This document shows positions 44,599 through 52,656 of a DNA stretch of 64,000 nucleotides, one piece after another (the stretch's first letter is position 1; every line of letters starts with the position of its first letter). The translations under genes were made by a program, and so were the position numbers. Source of the stretch: Lachnospiraceae bacterium OF09-6. Its GTDB lineage: Bacteria; Bacillota; Clostridia; Lachnospirales; Lachnospiraceae. The notes under the pieces are model-generated. The model did not search any database. It had not been told where the DNA came from and worked only from the letters and a program-made list of their open reading frames with translations. Location of the stretch: assembly GCA_003435055.1 (NCBI GenBank), contig QUMM01000010.1, positions 1 to 64,000 of the forward strand. Reading direction: 5' to 3'.

Positions 44599-44632
44599 GA
44601 GCCGGGAAAATCACGTTCCCGGCTCGCTTTTT
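44599..44632 (+). terminator. terminator after the UroD-like gene
   Basis: GAGCCGGGAA pairs with TTCCCGGCTC (10 bp, perfect) around AATCACG, followed by GCTTTTTA. It also stands in the leader of the YjiH gene 30 bases downstream, so it may attenuate rather than fully stop transcription. Confidence 0.85.
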
Positions 44633-44662
44633 ATCCTGATTGGGATAAAAAAGGGAGAAGGT

Positions 44663-46096
44663 ATGGAAAAAACAACATATAAATGGTCTGCGTACCTGAA
44701 GTTCGTAGCATTTTCGTTATTAGGAATTTTTGTATTTTTTATCAATGTACCATTTCCGGGATATGAGATACAGCTTGGAATCTGGAAATGGGGAGCTGTT
44801 CCGGCACAGAGTAATGTGATGGTGTCTCATCTGACCAATTTTCTAAAAGCAGCATTGTTTACAGGTAATTTTAAAGCAATGCCGCTGATCGTGTGGGGAA
44901 TTGGTGTTTACAGTATTGTGGACCTGTTTGTACTGCGGCCGGATAAGTTCTGGCATACAACCAAAGTAGCAGCCGTATTTGCCGTATTTAAAATTGTGGG
45001 ATTTGGTCTGTTATGCTTTGCTATGCTGGAGATCTACCTGGGCTGGCATCCAGGATTTATGGGATGGTTTTTTGAACCAGTGCCATCACTGAGCGATAAA
45101 AGTATCTGTATGTTTATTATGAACAGTATTCTGGTGACGATCTCCATTTCTATTCCGGCAGCATCGCTATTCCTGCCATTGCTGGTGGATTATGGACTGG
45201 TGGATTTTGTAGGCGTACTGGTACGGCCAATTATGCGTCCGGTATTCAAACTCCCTGGAAGAGCGGCTGTGATCATGGTGTCTGCATTTCTTGGAAATTT
45301 TTCAGTAGGACACATTGCGGTGAATGATCAGTATAAAACGGGAAGAATGACAGAACGGGAAGCGGTAGTAATCGGAACCAGTTTTTCTACCGTGTCGGTG
45401 GGATTTTTGATGGCTTTGGCCAACAATACCGGGTTAAATGAACGTGGATACTGGAATTTGTATTTCTGGACTGCATTTTTGATTACACTTTTGGTCAGCC
45501 TGATCGGTGTGCGGATCTATCCGCTTCGTCAGATCCCTGATCGTTGTTATCCGGGAGTGGAAGCCTGCCCGGAACCACTGATCAAGAAAAACATTCTGAA
45601 AGTAGCCTGGAAAGAGGCACTGGATGTGGCCGCGAATCAAGATCCGCTGATCAGCAGAATCGGTTATATCATGAAAGAAACGATCGGCGTACTGGGAACT
45701 GTAGCATCAGGAACAGCCTTCTTTGCAACGGCGGGTGTACTGCTGTATACGTATACACCGATTGTGAAATGGGTGGGTTATCTCTTCTATCCATTTATGA
45801 GAATCTCTATTCCAAAGGCAGAAGCCGTGACTGCCTGTACCGGCGCAGCTGTATCATTTGTAGAAGTGACTATTCCGGCACTGCTGGTAACAGTAGGAGA
45901 ATGGAGTATGCGTACCAGGTACATGATGGCAGTGATCCCGGTTACTTCCATTATCTTCCTGGCCAGCTTCGTGCCGTGCCTGATGGCGACAGAAGTTCCG
46001 GTAAAGTTCAAAGATATGGTAATCATCTGGGTAGAGCGGATGCTTCTGTCTGTATTGATCACAGGAATTTTCGCTATCATCCTGTTCCCGGCATAA
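44663..46096 (+). CDS. YjiH-family membrane protein
   Basis: A 477-residue protein with about ten helices and the nucleoside-recognition (Gate) type core seen in YjiH: VSAFLGNFSVGHIAVNDQYKTGRMTEREAVVIGTS and the later PKAEAVTACTGAAVSFVEVT. Transported substrate unknown; some relatives occur beside amidohydrolases and peptidases. The start at 44663 has GGGAGAAGG upstream, and the longer frame begins inside the terminator. It closes the catabolic cluster; the second MITE copy is inserted 12 bases after its stop. Confidence 0.78.
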   Translation: MEKTTYKWSAYLKFVAFSLLGIFVFFINVPFPGYEIQLGIWKWGAVPAQSNVMVSHLTNFLKAALFTGNFKAMPLIVWGIGVYSIVDLFVLRPDKFWHTTKVAAVFAVFKIVGFGLLCFAMLEIYLGWHPGFMGWFFEPVPSLSDKSICMFIMNSILVTISISIPAASLFLPLLVDYGLVDFVGVLVRPIMRPVFKLPGRAAVIMVSAFLGNFSVGHIAVNDQYKTGRMTEREAVVIGTSFSTVSVGFLMALANNTGLNERGYWNLYFWTAFLITLLVSLIGVRIYPLRQIPDRCYPGVEACPEPLIKKNILKVAWKEALDVAANQDPLISRIGYIMKETIGVLGTVASGTAFFATAGVLLYTYTPIVKWVGYLFYPFMRISIPKAEAVTACTGAAVSFVEVTIPALLVTVGEWSMRTRYMMAVIPVTSIIFLASFVPCLMATEVPVKFKDMVIIWVERMLLSVLITGIFAIILFPA

Positions 46097-46108
46097 AGCA
46101 GAAAATTT

Positions 46109-46250
46109 GTAACTATTCAGAACCCACTGTTCCGCGAGGTGTTTTGGCATGAAAATGCCAAAATCCCGAGACATGCAAGTCAAAATCCCATCGCCGAAGG
46201 CGATTTTCGATGGATTTTGACTCGTAACTGTGAAGGTACTGAACAGTTAC
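46109..46250. mobile_element. 142-bp MITE, copy 2, with 8-bp target duplication
   Basis: Base-for-base identical to 13354-13495 by direct comparison. It is flanked by GAAAATTT on both sides (46101-46108 and 46251-46258), a perfect 8-bp target duplication with a sequence different from copy 1, so the two are independent insertions. Both targets are AT-rich 8-mers beginning with G. It lies between the YjiH stop and a minus-strand gene, without disrupting either. Confidence 0.9.
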
Positions 46251-46263
46251 GAAAATTTTTAAT

Positions 46264-46301
46264 AAGCCCCGGAAATTAGAAAGACTGGTTTCTCGGGGCT
46301 T
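46264..46301 (-). terminator. terminator of the minus-strand 76-residue gene
   Basis: AAGCCCCG and CGGGGCTT, extended by GAAA/TTTC, form a hairpin directly after the minus-strand gene's stop. Read on the minus strand it is followed by TTATTAAAAATTTT. Confidence 0.6.
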
Positions 46302-46308
46302 GTATGTA

Positions 46309-46539
46309 TCATTGAGACATTTGCTTCAGAGATTCGATCAATTCCAGATCCGTGGAGGTAACTTTCAGATTAGATTCGATGATCTTTCCTTCCGGGGTGG
46401 TAATCGAAAAAGCTATTACACTGCCTTCTTTCAGAGCTGGCTGGGCTGCGCGTAAAAAAGCAGGGAACTTTGGGTGCTGATCGGTAAAACGCTGCCACAG
46501 ACTTTTAAGCTGAAGCAGAGACTGAAAATTCATGGCCAT
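46309..46539 (-). CDS. small hypothetical protein
   Basis: 76 residues with no recognised family. The first half is amphipathic helix (QSLLQLKSLWQRFTDQHPKF), then a small beta region (GSVIAFSITTPEGKIIESNLKV) and a terminal helix. The ATG at 46539 follows AAAGGAG seven bases away, and a terminator follows, so expression is plausible. The helix-then-sheet layout recalls small cytoplasmic proteins annotated only as hypothetical in Clostridia. Confidence 0.6.
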   Translation of the reverse strand: MAMNFQSLLQLKSLWQRFTDQHPKFPAFLRAAQPALKEGSVIAFSITTPEGKIIESNLKVTSTDLELIESLKQMSQ

Positions 46540-46620
46540 AGTAATACTCCTTTGCTATATGTTTTTGCGAATAGATCGTATCACTTTTTAAGAAAAACGT
46601 CAAATTATTTCAAAAAGATA

Positions 46621-46649
46621 TTGACAGAAAATAGGAATCATGGTATAAA
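46621..46649 (+). promoter_or_regulatory. tRNA-Trp promoter
   Basis: Consensus TTGACA (46621-46626), exactly 17 bases, then TATAAA (46644-46649), 19 bases before the tRNA. This is as strong a promoter as any in the window. Confidence 0.8.
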
Positions 46650-46668
46650 TATTTGGTGAGCAACACAC

Positions 46669-46739
46669 AGGGGATTGGTCAAATGGTATGACAGAAGTCT
46701 CCAAAACTTTTAGCGGGAGTTCGATTCTCTCATCCCCTG
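46669..46739 (+). tRNA. tRNA-Trp (CCA)
   Basis: A 71-base cloverleaf. The acceptor stem is AGGGGAT/ATCCCCT with discriminator G, as expected for bacterial tRNA-Trp. The D-stem is GTCA/TGAC, the anticodon stem GAAGT/ACTTT with loop CTCCAAA (anticodon CCA), and the T-stem GGGAG/CTCTC with loop TTCGATT. The terminal CCA is not encoded. A terminator follows. The locus borders a small accessory island, as tRNA genes often do. Confidence 0.9.
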
Positions 46740-46750
46740 CTCCGATAAGT

Positions 46751-46788
46751 CGAAAAACCTTGTAAATACAAGGGTTTTCGGCTTTTTT
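46751..46788 (+). terminator. terminator of tRNA-Trp
   Basis: CGAAAA(A)CCTTGT pairs with ACAAGG(G)TTTTCG around AAAT, followed by GCTTTTTT. The sequence just downstream carries direct repeats, so this region may also have served as an integration site. Confidence 0.8.
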
Positions 46789-46808
46789 GTTTTGTAGTGA
46801 TTTTAAAA

Positions 46809-46832
46809 GTCATCACTAAAGTCATCACTAAA
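46809..46832 (+). repeat. two tandem 12-bp repeats beside tRNA-Trp
   Basis: GTCATCACTAAA occurs twice head to tail. Just upstream TAGTGA (46796-46801) is the inverse of the core TCACTA. Direct repeats of this type next to a tRNA resemble integrase arm sites or an attachment-site remnant. No integrase gene remains in the window, so this is inference. The rest of 46540-46987 shows only the tRNA, its promoter and terminator, and a T/A-rich stretch. Confidence 0.45.
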
Positions 46833-46987
46833 TTCGAAGAAAGGAGAGAAGCTATTTGTTCAAGGCTTTAGTGGATGACATAAAAATATCAGATTTCCCT
46901 AGAATGAAATAATTTTATTTTCTTTTCATAGAAAAGAAAGAGTGACTATGATATAGTTGTATTAAGAAAAGACAGGAGGGATCTCAA

Positions 46988-47953
46988 ACGGCTGAGAAAA
47001 ATAAGTTAAAACCAGACACCATACTAAAGAACTTCTGGAGAAATAACCATCATTTTGCAGATCTGTTTAATGCAGTATTTTTTGATGGAGAACAGGTACT
47101 AAAGCCAGAAGACCTTACAGAAGCAGATACCGATGTTTCATCACTGTTAAAGTTTAATGGACATGCGGAGACAGTACAGAAAGTCATGGATGTTGTCAAG
47201 AAGACAGCATACGGAGTAGACTTCGTAATCTGGGGACTGGAAAATCAGGAAAAGGTGCATTATGCAATGCCTCTTCGTCACATGATCGGAGATTCATTTT
47301 CTTACATGAAAGAGTATAATGAGATAGCAGCCAGGAACAAAAAGGATAAGAATTTTGCATCATCTGATGAATTCCTGTCGAATCTGAGGAAAACAGACCG
47401 GCTTCATCCGGTTATCAGCCTGTGTGTGTATTATGGAGAAAAAGAATGGGATGGACCGTTTACTCTGACAGACATGCTGGAAGTACCGGATAAGTTAAAG
47501 ATTCTGGTATCAGATTATAAAATGAATTTGTTACAAATAAGAGACAGTGAAAGTCTCAGTTTTCATGATTCAGATGTAGATACGGTATTTGATGTAAGCC
47601 GTTCGATTTATGAGCGGAATTATGACAAAATCAATACTGTATATAGGCATAAGTCTATATCATCTGAACTGGGAGTTGTAATAGGGGCAATAACAGAATC
47701 ACAGAAATTGATTGACCATGCTTTGGCATCAGAAGGAAAAGGAGGGCAGGTTAATATGTGTAGTGCTTTGGAAGAATTAGAACAGCAGGGAATCCAGAAA
47801 GGAATTCAGGAAGGAATGCAACAGGGAATCGCGGCAAATATACGAACCTGCAAGACATTCCATATCAGTAAAGAAGCGGCAGTAAAAAATATTATGAAGG
47901 AATTTGCATTATCAGAAGAAGAAGCAAATGAATATATGAAAAAATACTGGTAA
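46988..47953 (+). CDS. Rpn/PDDEXK-family nuclease (transposase_31-like), ACG at start position
   Basis: About 321 residues of the Rpn family (PD-(D/E)XK nucleases once annotated as transposases, which promote recombination). N-terminal family segment NNHHFADLFNAVFFDG, core YGVDFVIWGLENQEKVHYAMPLR with the active-site Asp and Glu-x-Gln-like pair, and the C-terminal repeat GIQKGIQEGMQQGIAAN. The natural start, ten bases or fewer after AGGAGGG (46975-46981), reads ACG GCT GAG AAA; no ATG occurs in frame until 47186, which would delete the N-terminal 66 residues. The gene is either started at ACG or silenced by an ATG-to-ACG change. Confidence 0.7.
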   Translation, partial: TAEKNKLKPDTILKNFWRNNHHFADLFNAVFFDGEQVLKPEDLTEADTDVSSLLKFNGHAETVQKVMDVVKKTAYGVDFVIWGLENQEKVHYAMPLRHMIGDSFSYMKEYNEIAARNKKDKNFASSDEFLSNLRKTDRLHPVISLCVYYGEKEWDGPFTLTDMLEVPDKLKILVSDYKMNLLQIRDSESLSFHDSDVDTVFDVSRSIYERNYDKINTVYRHKSISSELGVVIGAITESQKLIDHALASEGKGGQVNMCSALEELEQQGIQKGIQEGMQQGIAANIRTCKTFHISKEAAVKNIMKEFALSEEEANEYMKKYW

Positions 47954-47976
47954 TGCAAATAATCAACAAAAAGGTC

Positions 47977-48008
47977 AGGGTGAAGTCAGTGCGGCTTCAC
48001 CCTTTTTA
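47977..48008 (+). terminator. terminator after the Rpn gene
   Basis: GGGTGAAG pairs with CTTCACCC across TCAGTGCGG, followed by TTTTTAAA. Confidence 0.8.
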
Positions 48009-48107
48009 AAAATAGGTTGAAAGTTGTGTATTCTGTGTATTTAGAACCGTTACATTGAATGTTGGAATCTGATAAATTATAATCGGAGTCAGAAAGGAGA
48101 AAACAAA

Positions 48108-48801
48108 ATGTGGAACACAAAGTTATATAAAGCCATGATAGAAACCATAGTCAAGGAACAATGAATTTATAGATTATAAGACGGAAAAAATACAATATAA
48201 AAATACAGAATTTACAGGATGTGTCAGTGCGAATTTTTTGAAAAAAGGTCGACAGCTGATTACTCTGGAACGTTTATTTCAAAGTTATTATGGTGAGAGT
48301 CTGAATCGGTCTTTATACTGTTTGCCAGAAGCAAGAGACAGACTGCAGTTTCTGGTAGAGCAGACTGTGCGGATCACGGGATTGGAAGAGTTTGGAAAAT
48401 ATATGGGAAAAGTATTAGCGGTAGATACTTTTTTTCTCAATGAAGACCGACACACGCATAATCTGGCAGTATTGCTGGATGAATATGGAGAATATCATTA
48501 CTGTCCGATGTTTGACCATGGTGGGGCATTACTTTCCGATACAACCTTAGTCTATCCCATGACAGGAGATGTATATGCATTAATTGAGAATGCAAAACCG
48601 AAAACTTTTTGCGGGAATTTCGATGAGCAGCTGGATATTGCAGAAGAATTGTATGGACAGCAGATACAGTTCATGTTCGACGATAAAGAAGCAGACAGAC
48701 TGTTAAACGAAGAAGCAGGTTATCCACAAGACATAAAAGAACGAGTCAGTACCATACTCAGATGGCAGAAACACCGATATCAGTATCTGTTTCAAAAATA
48801 A
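48108..48801 (+). pseudogene. HipA-like kinase C-terminal domain, truncated and frameshifted
   Basis: The long open part from about 48160 matches the C-terminal kinase lobe of HipA-like proteins: LAVDTFFLNEDRHTHNLAVL with the catalytic Asn-x-Asp-Arg-His and FDHGGALLSD as the metal-binding loop. The start, ATG at 48108 behind AAGGAG, opens a frame (MWNTKLYKAMIETIVKEQ) that stops at 48164. Continuing needs a shift of the opposite sense to the window's other breaks (one extra base, or two missing). The N-terminal half of a normal HipA is absent, and no HipB antitoxin is present, so this is a remnant rather than a working toxin. Confidence 0.65.
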
Positions 48802-48900
48802 ACTGGAATCTGTATAGTGTCTAAAGTTGACCTGCATACAGGGAAAAAGTATAATATTATAACAGGCAAAGAATGAAAAAGACTGCAGGAGGTGAAACTA

Positions 48901-49283
48901 ATGAGATGTACTTTGATGCATAAGAGAATCCCAGTAGTGGAGCTGGAATTGGATGATGCAACCGGATTTATCAGCGGATTATATGAAGTGTATGCACCAG
49001 AACATCTTCCTGTGGGAGTCCCGGTGAAAAAGGGCATGGCAGATCGGTCAGCGTTGAATGTGAAAAGCTGAAAGATGCAGGAGAACTGATTCGAAGTGCA
49101 TTTGATGATGAAAGAGCAGTGCAATTTATCAATGAAAAAAGAGTAGACAGCATTGTGACGTCAACAGAAAAGCGCATTCGTATACTGGAAGAATATGCAT
49201 TGCATTTTAATGGGAAATCAGCAACCATGTCAACAGAAGATGATGTGAAAAAGAATACGGTAGAGGATTATTTGAATCGTTAG
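48901..49283 (+). pseudogene. HipA N-terminal-like fragment joined to an unknown segment, frameshifted
   Basis: The first 53 residues resemble the N-terminus of HipA-like proteins in gut Clostridia (LMHKRIPVVELELDDATGF, YAPEHLPVGVPVKKGMADRS). Where relatives continue into the HipA core, the sequence here breaks near 49061. With one base restored it continues as an unrelated helical segment (KLKDAGELIRSAFDDERAV) to a stop at 49283, giving about 127 residues. The second part is not recognised. It may be a deletion junction between two former genes or a genuine short hybrid. AGGAGG precedes the ATG, so translation is possible. Confidence 0.5.
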
Positions 49284-49286
49284 AGT

Positions 49287-49317
49287 GGGGATGCTAGTGC
49301 AGCATCCCCATTTTTTT
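49287..49317. terminator. bidirectional terminator
   Basis: GGGGATGCT pairs with AGCATCCCC, with a run of seven T on the plus strand. The minus-strand LysR gene ends inside the hairpin, so the same structure ends transcription from both sides. Confidence 0.85.
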
Positions 49318-50205
49318 CGGTAGATCCATGTGCTGATAGGTATGCAGAATCTTTTCCAGTTCATAGATGGCCGGTGTCAGGAATTTGTTTTTATGGTATA
49401 CCAGCTTAAACTTCCGGTTCCATTCTCCGTCAGCCTGATAAAAGGCACGGATGGCACCATGCTGTAGTTCATGCTGCATGAGCCGCAGGGACATGACGGA
49501 AAGTACCTGATTATAGAGTACCGCATTAAGCAGTACCCGGGGACTGTTGGCTTCCCAGGCAGTGATATAGGACAGTTGATGTCTGGAAGCGTAATCTTCA
49601 AAGAGCTGCCGGGTGCCGCTGCCGGATTCTCTCATGGAAAAGGACTGCCCCTGAAGATCGGAAACAGTCAGTTCCTGACGAGTATAAAAGGGATGCTTCT
49701 TTCCAACGGCCAGCACCAGACTGTCATCAATGACAGGCAGCACAATCAGATCCGAGGACAAGATCTCACCTTCTACAACAGCGGCATCCAGTTCGGACTT
49801 TAGCAGCTTTTCTTCGATATCTCTGGTATTGCTGACATAGGAATAAACGGACATTTCAGGAAAATGTTCCTGAAGTGCGACTACAACAGAGGGAGTCAGG
49901 CAGGTGCCAACGGTAATGGTAGAACCAAGCTTCAGGGTCGAAGATTGTCCCTGATTCAGCATCAGTTCCTCCACCTGTCGAAATTGCTGTACCAGTTGTT
50001 CTGCATGAGGAAGCAAAAGCTTTCCACGGTCGGTGAGATACAGCTTTTTGCCAAGACGTTCGAATAGAAGCCCGTTATAGTGTTTCTCCAGTTCGCCGAT
50101 GGCCTGGCTGACGGTCGGCTGCGACAGATATAGTGCCCGGGCAGCACTACTCATGGATCCCTGCTGTGCTACTGTAAGAAAAATAGTAAGGTGACGAAGG
50201 GTCAT
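49294..50205 (-). CDS. LysR-family regulator, divergent from siroheme reductase
   Basis: A 303-residue regulator: N-terminal winged helix (LTIFLTVAQQGSMSSAARALYLSQPTVSQAI) and a LysR substrate domain (LKLGSTITVGTCLTP onward). The start at 50205 (MTLRHL) follows AAAGGAGATGCATT; a longer frame begins upstream of that site. It is divergent from the siroheme reductase gene across about 200 bases, the classical arrangement in which a LysR protein activates its neighbour; CysL- or CbbR-like relatives act this way. The co-inducer is unknown. Confidence 0.85.
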   Translation of the reverse strand: MTLRHLTIFLTVAQQGSMSSAARALYLSQPTVSQAIGELEKHYNGLLFERLGKKLYLTDRGKLLLPHAEQLVQQFRQVEELMLNQGQSSTLKLGSTITVGTCLTPSVVVALQEHFPEMSVYSYVSNTRDIEEKLLKSELDAAVVEGEILSSDLIVLPVIDDSLVLAVGKKHPFYTRQELTVSDLQGQSFSMRESGSGTRQLFEDYASRHQLSYITAWEANSPRVLLNAVLYNQVLSVMSLRLMQHELQHGAIRAFYQADGEWNRKFKLVYHKNKFLTPAIYELEKILHTYQHMDLPKKMGMLH

Positions 50206-50402
50206 AATGCATCTCCTTTGAAAAATCAATAAAACCACTCGCAAATTGGTATATATGGATTGGAATGGTTGAAATTTCCTGTTATGTATAGATAATTCCT
50301 ATGATTTCTATAAAATAATATCATTTTTCAAATATATCGACAAGTGATAAGATATAGATATAGGAAAACAAAAGTGAATGTTCACAGAACAGGAGGAGAA
50401 TC

Positions 50403-51329
50403 ATGTCGGCACTGACAGTCAGCAAAGAGGAAGAAAAACGATTAAAAGGACAGGGATTCCTGAATAACAGAGGAACGGATGAATTTTCCGCACGCGTGAT
50501 TACGGTGAACGGGAAAGTAACGGCCGCTCAACACAGATGTATGGCAGATGCAGCGGAAAAATACGGAAACGGCAAATTGGCCTACACCACCAGACTTTCC
50601 GTAGAGATTCCGGGTATCCCATATGAGAAGATTGAAGAATTTCAGGCATTTATTGCAAAAGAAGGCCTGATGACAGGGGGAACCGGAGCAAAGGTACGCC
50701 CGGTAGTTTCCTGTAAGGGTACCACATGCCAGTACGGACTGCTGGATTCCTATGGTATCTCAGAAGAGATTTTCCACAGATTTTATGAAGGATACCGTCA
50801 GGTGGCGTTGCCACACAAGTTCAAGATCGCAGTCGGCGGATGCCCGAATAACTGTGTAAAGCCAAATCTGAATGATGTGGGTATCATCGGACAGCGAATT
50901 CCACAGCAGGATCTGGAAAAATGCAAGGGATGTAAGAAATGTGCGATCGAAGCAGTCTGTCCAAATAAGGTGGCAAAAGTAACAGATGGAAAGCTTCATA
51001 TCGATGAAGAAGCCTGTCGCCATTGCGGACGATGCGTAGGCAAATGTCCGTTTGATTCTATTCCGGACGGAATCTATGGATACAAGATTTATGTAGGCGG
51101 TCGCTGGGGAAAGAAGGTGGCAAAGGGAAGAGCACTGGGCAAGATCTTCACTACCAAAGAAGAAGCACTGGATGTCATCGAAAAAGCAATCCTGTTGTTC
51201 AAAGAACAGGGAGAAAAGGGCGAACGTTTTGCCGAGACCATTGACCGGATCGGATTTGAAAAGGCAGAAAAGCAGCTGCTGTCAGATGAACTGCTGGAAC
51301 GTAAGGAGCAGATACTGGCAGAAGCATAA
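50403..51329 (+). CDS. siroheme/4Fe-4S reductase with ferredoxin domain, AsrC-like
   Basis: A 308-residue sulfite/nitrite-reductase-family protein. The N-terminal half-ferredoxin-like domain is followed by the siroheme-cluster cysteines (CKGTTC and GGCPNNCVKP). A two-cluster ferredoxin insert follows (CKGCKKCAIEAVCPNK and CRHCGRCVGKCPFDS). This compact arrangement matches the anaerobic sulfite reductase subunit AsrC and related small Fe-S reductases. AsrA and AsrB, which bring electrons in from NADH, are not nearby, so the electron donor is unknown and nitrite or another substrate is possible. Start behind CAGGAGGAGAATC. Confidence 0.82.
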   Translation: MSALTVSKEEEKRLKGQGFLNNRGTDEFSARVITVNGKVTAAQHRCMADAAEKYGNGKLAYTTRLSVEIPGIPYEKIEEFQAFIAKEGLMTGGTGAKVRPVVSCKGTTCQYGLLDSYGISEEIFHRFYEGYRQVALPHKFKIAVGGCPNNCVKPNLNDVGIIGQRIPQQDLEKCKGCKKCAIEAVCPNKVAKVTDGKLHIDEEACRHCGRCVGKCPFDSIPDGIYGYKIYVGGRWGKKVAKGRALGKIFTTKEEALDVIEKAILLFKEQGEKGERFAETIDRIGFEKAEKQLLSDELLERKEQILAEA

Positions 51330-51374
51330 AACTGAGACAGAAGATCAGGAAGCAGAGTCGTTGTTTGCGGAAGA

Positions 51375-51404
51375 AAGACCGTAGATAACGGCTCTTTTGT
51401 ATCT
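51375..51404 (+). terminator. weak terminator after the siroheme reductase gene
   Basis: AGACCGT and ACGGCTCT form a bulged stem around AGATA followed by TTTTGT. The stem is short, so this is tentative. The remaining bases to 51496 hold a possible TATACT -10 element (51459-51464) for the next gene and nothing else evident. Confidence 0.4.
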
Positions 51405-51495
51405 GTAAAAGTGTTCTGGTTACCGTATTTTTTATAGATGTTACAGGAGTTTTATGCTATACTGGTGAGAAGAATACCCACAGAGGAGAAGCAGC

Positions 51496-52590
51496 ATGAT
51501 AAAAAAATGTTTAAAAATATTCGGTATCCTGACAGGAGTTTTGATTGCGGCGCTGGCAGTCTATATCATTTATCTGTTTGTCAGCTACGACAGAATTGAG
51601 GATAATCTGGCACTGGAAGTGGAGGCACCGGCAGAAATCGCAGAAGCGGGGCAGCTGACCACCGGAAAAGAATATTCCGCAGTTACTTATAATATTGGAT
51701 TTGGTGCCTACACTCCGGATTTCAGCTTTTTCATGGATGGGGGCAAGTCCTCCTGGGCGAAGAGCAAGGAAAGTGTCATCCAGACCGTGCAGGGAGCAGG
51801 TGACCTGGTGGCTTCTCTGGATCCCGATTTTGCCATGATTGAGGAGATTGATCTGGATTCGACCAGAAGCTATCATGTGAATGAATATCAGATCTTAAAG
51901 GACTGTCTGTCACAGGACTACACCGTGTTTGCAAAGAACTATCATTCTGCGTTCCTGTTTTATCCATTTACGCAGCCTCACGGCAGCAGCAATTCAGGAA
52001 TCAGTCTTTTTTCCCGGTATGAGATTAAAAGCTCTGTACGAAGAAGTCTGCCGATCTCTACATCTGTGAGTAAGTTCCTGGATCTGGATCGTTGCTACAG
52101 CGTATCCAGGATACCGGTGGACAATGGAAAAGAACTGGTACTTTATGCTCTGCATACATCTGCTTACGGCAACAGCGATGCGATCCGGGAGGCTCAGATT
52201 ACCATGCTGACAGAGGATATGGAGCAGGAATATGCAGCAGGGAATTATGTCATCTGTGGAGGAGATTTCAACCATGACCTGAAGGCGGATGAAGCTTCCG
52301 GAGAAGAATGTGAGTCCTGGGCTTATCCGTTCCCGAGAAGCCGTCTGTCTGAACATTTTTCTTTTGCCATGGATTTCCTGACAAAGGAAGAGCGTGACGG
52401 ATTATGGAACAGTTCACGTAATGCAGATATGGCGTACGTAGAAGGTGTTACTTATACGGTTACACTGGATGGATTCCTGATTTCCGATAATGTGGAGTGT
52501 GTTTCTTATGAGAATATCAATACCGGATATCGTTATTCTGATCATGATCCGGTTTGTATGAAGTTTAGGTTGAAAAATGGGGATCTGTAG
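51496..52590 (+). CDS. endonuclease/exonuclease/phosphatase-family membrane-anchored protein
   Basis: A 364-residue protein. One N-terminal helix (LKIFGILTGVLIAALAVYIIYLF) anchors it, with the enzyme domain outside. The domain has the EEP fold marks: VTYNIGFG with the first metal Asn, MIEEIDLDSTR with the metal Glu, ICGGDFNHD with the catalytic Asp-x-Asn, and YSDHDPVCMKF with the terminal Asp-His pair. All catalytic positions are present. Members hydrolyse phosphodiesters of DNA, phosphoinositides or sphingomyelin; the substrate here, outside the membrane, is not known. Confidence 0.8.
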   Translation: MIKKCLKIFGILTGVLIAALAVYIIYLFVSYDRIEDNLALEVEAPAEIAEAGQLTTGKEYSAVTYNIGFGAYTPDFSFFMDGGKSSWAKSKESVIQTVQGAGDLVASLDPDFAMIEEIDLDSTRSYHVNEYQILKDCLSQDYTVFAKNYHSAFLFYPFTQPHGSSNSGISLFSRYEIKSSVRRSLPISTSVSKFLDLDRCYSVSRIPVDNGKELVLYALHTSAYGNSDAIREAQITMLTEDMEQEYAAGNYVICGGDFNHDLKADEASGEECESWAYPFPRSRLSEHFSFAMDFLTKEERDGLWNSSRNADMAYVEGVTYTVTLDGFLISDNVECVSYENINTGYRYSDHDPVCMKFRLKNGDL

Positions 52591-52656
52591 GGAGGAAACA
52601 TGAAGGAAGCGTAGAGAGAAGGACAGACAGCTCCCGGAGGGTGCAAAAGAGAAAGT

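Noticed and set aside
46669..46739. tRNA-Gly(TCC) reading of the anticodon loop
   Set aside because: Correct pairing of the anticodon stem places CCA at positions 34-36, and the G discriminator fits tRNA-Trp.
48108..49283. Active HipBA toxin-antitoxin pair
   Set aside because: No HipB-like DNA-binding gene is present, the HipA-like pieces are truncated, and at least one is out of frame.
46621..49283. Prophage or intact integrative element at tRNA-Trp
   Set aside because: No integrase, structural, replication or mobilisation gene is present; only remnants and short repeats are visible.
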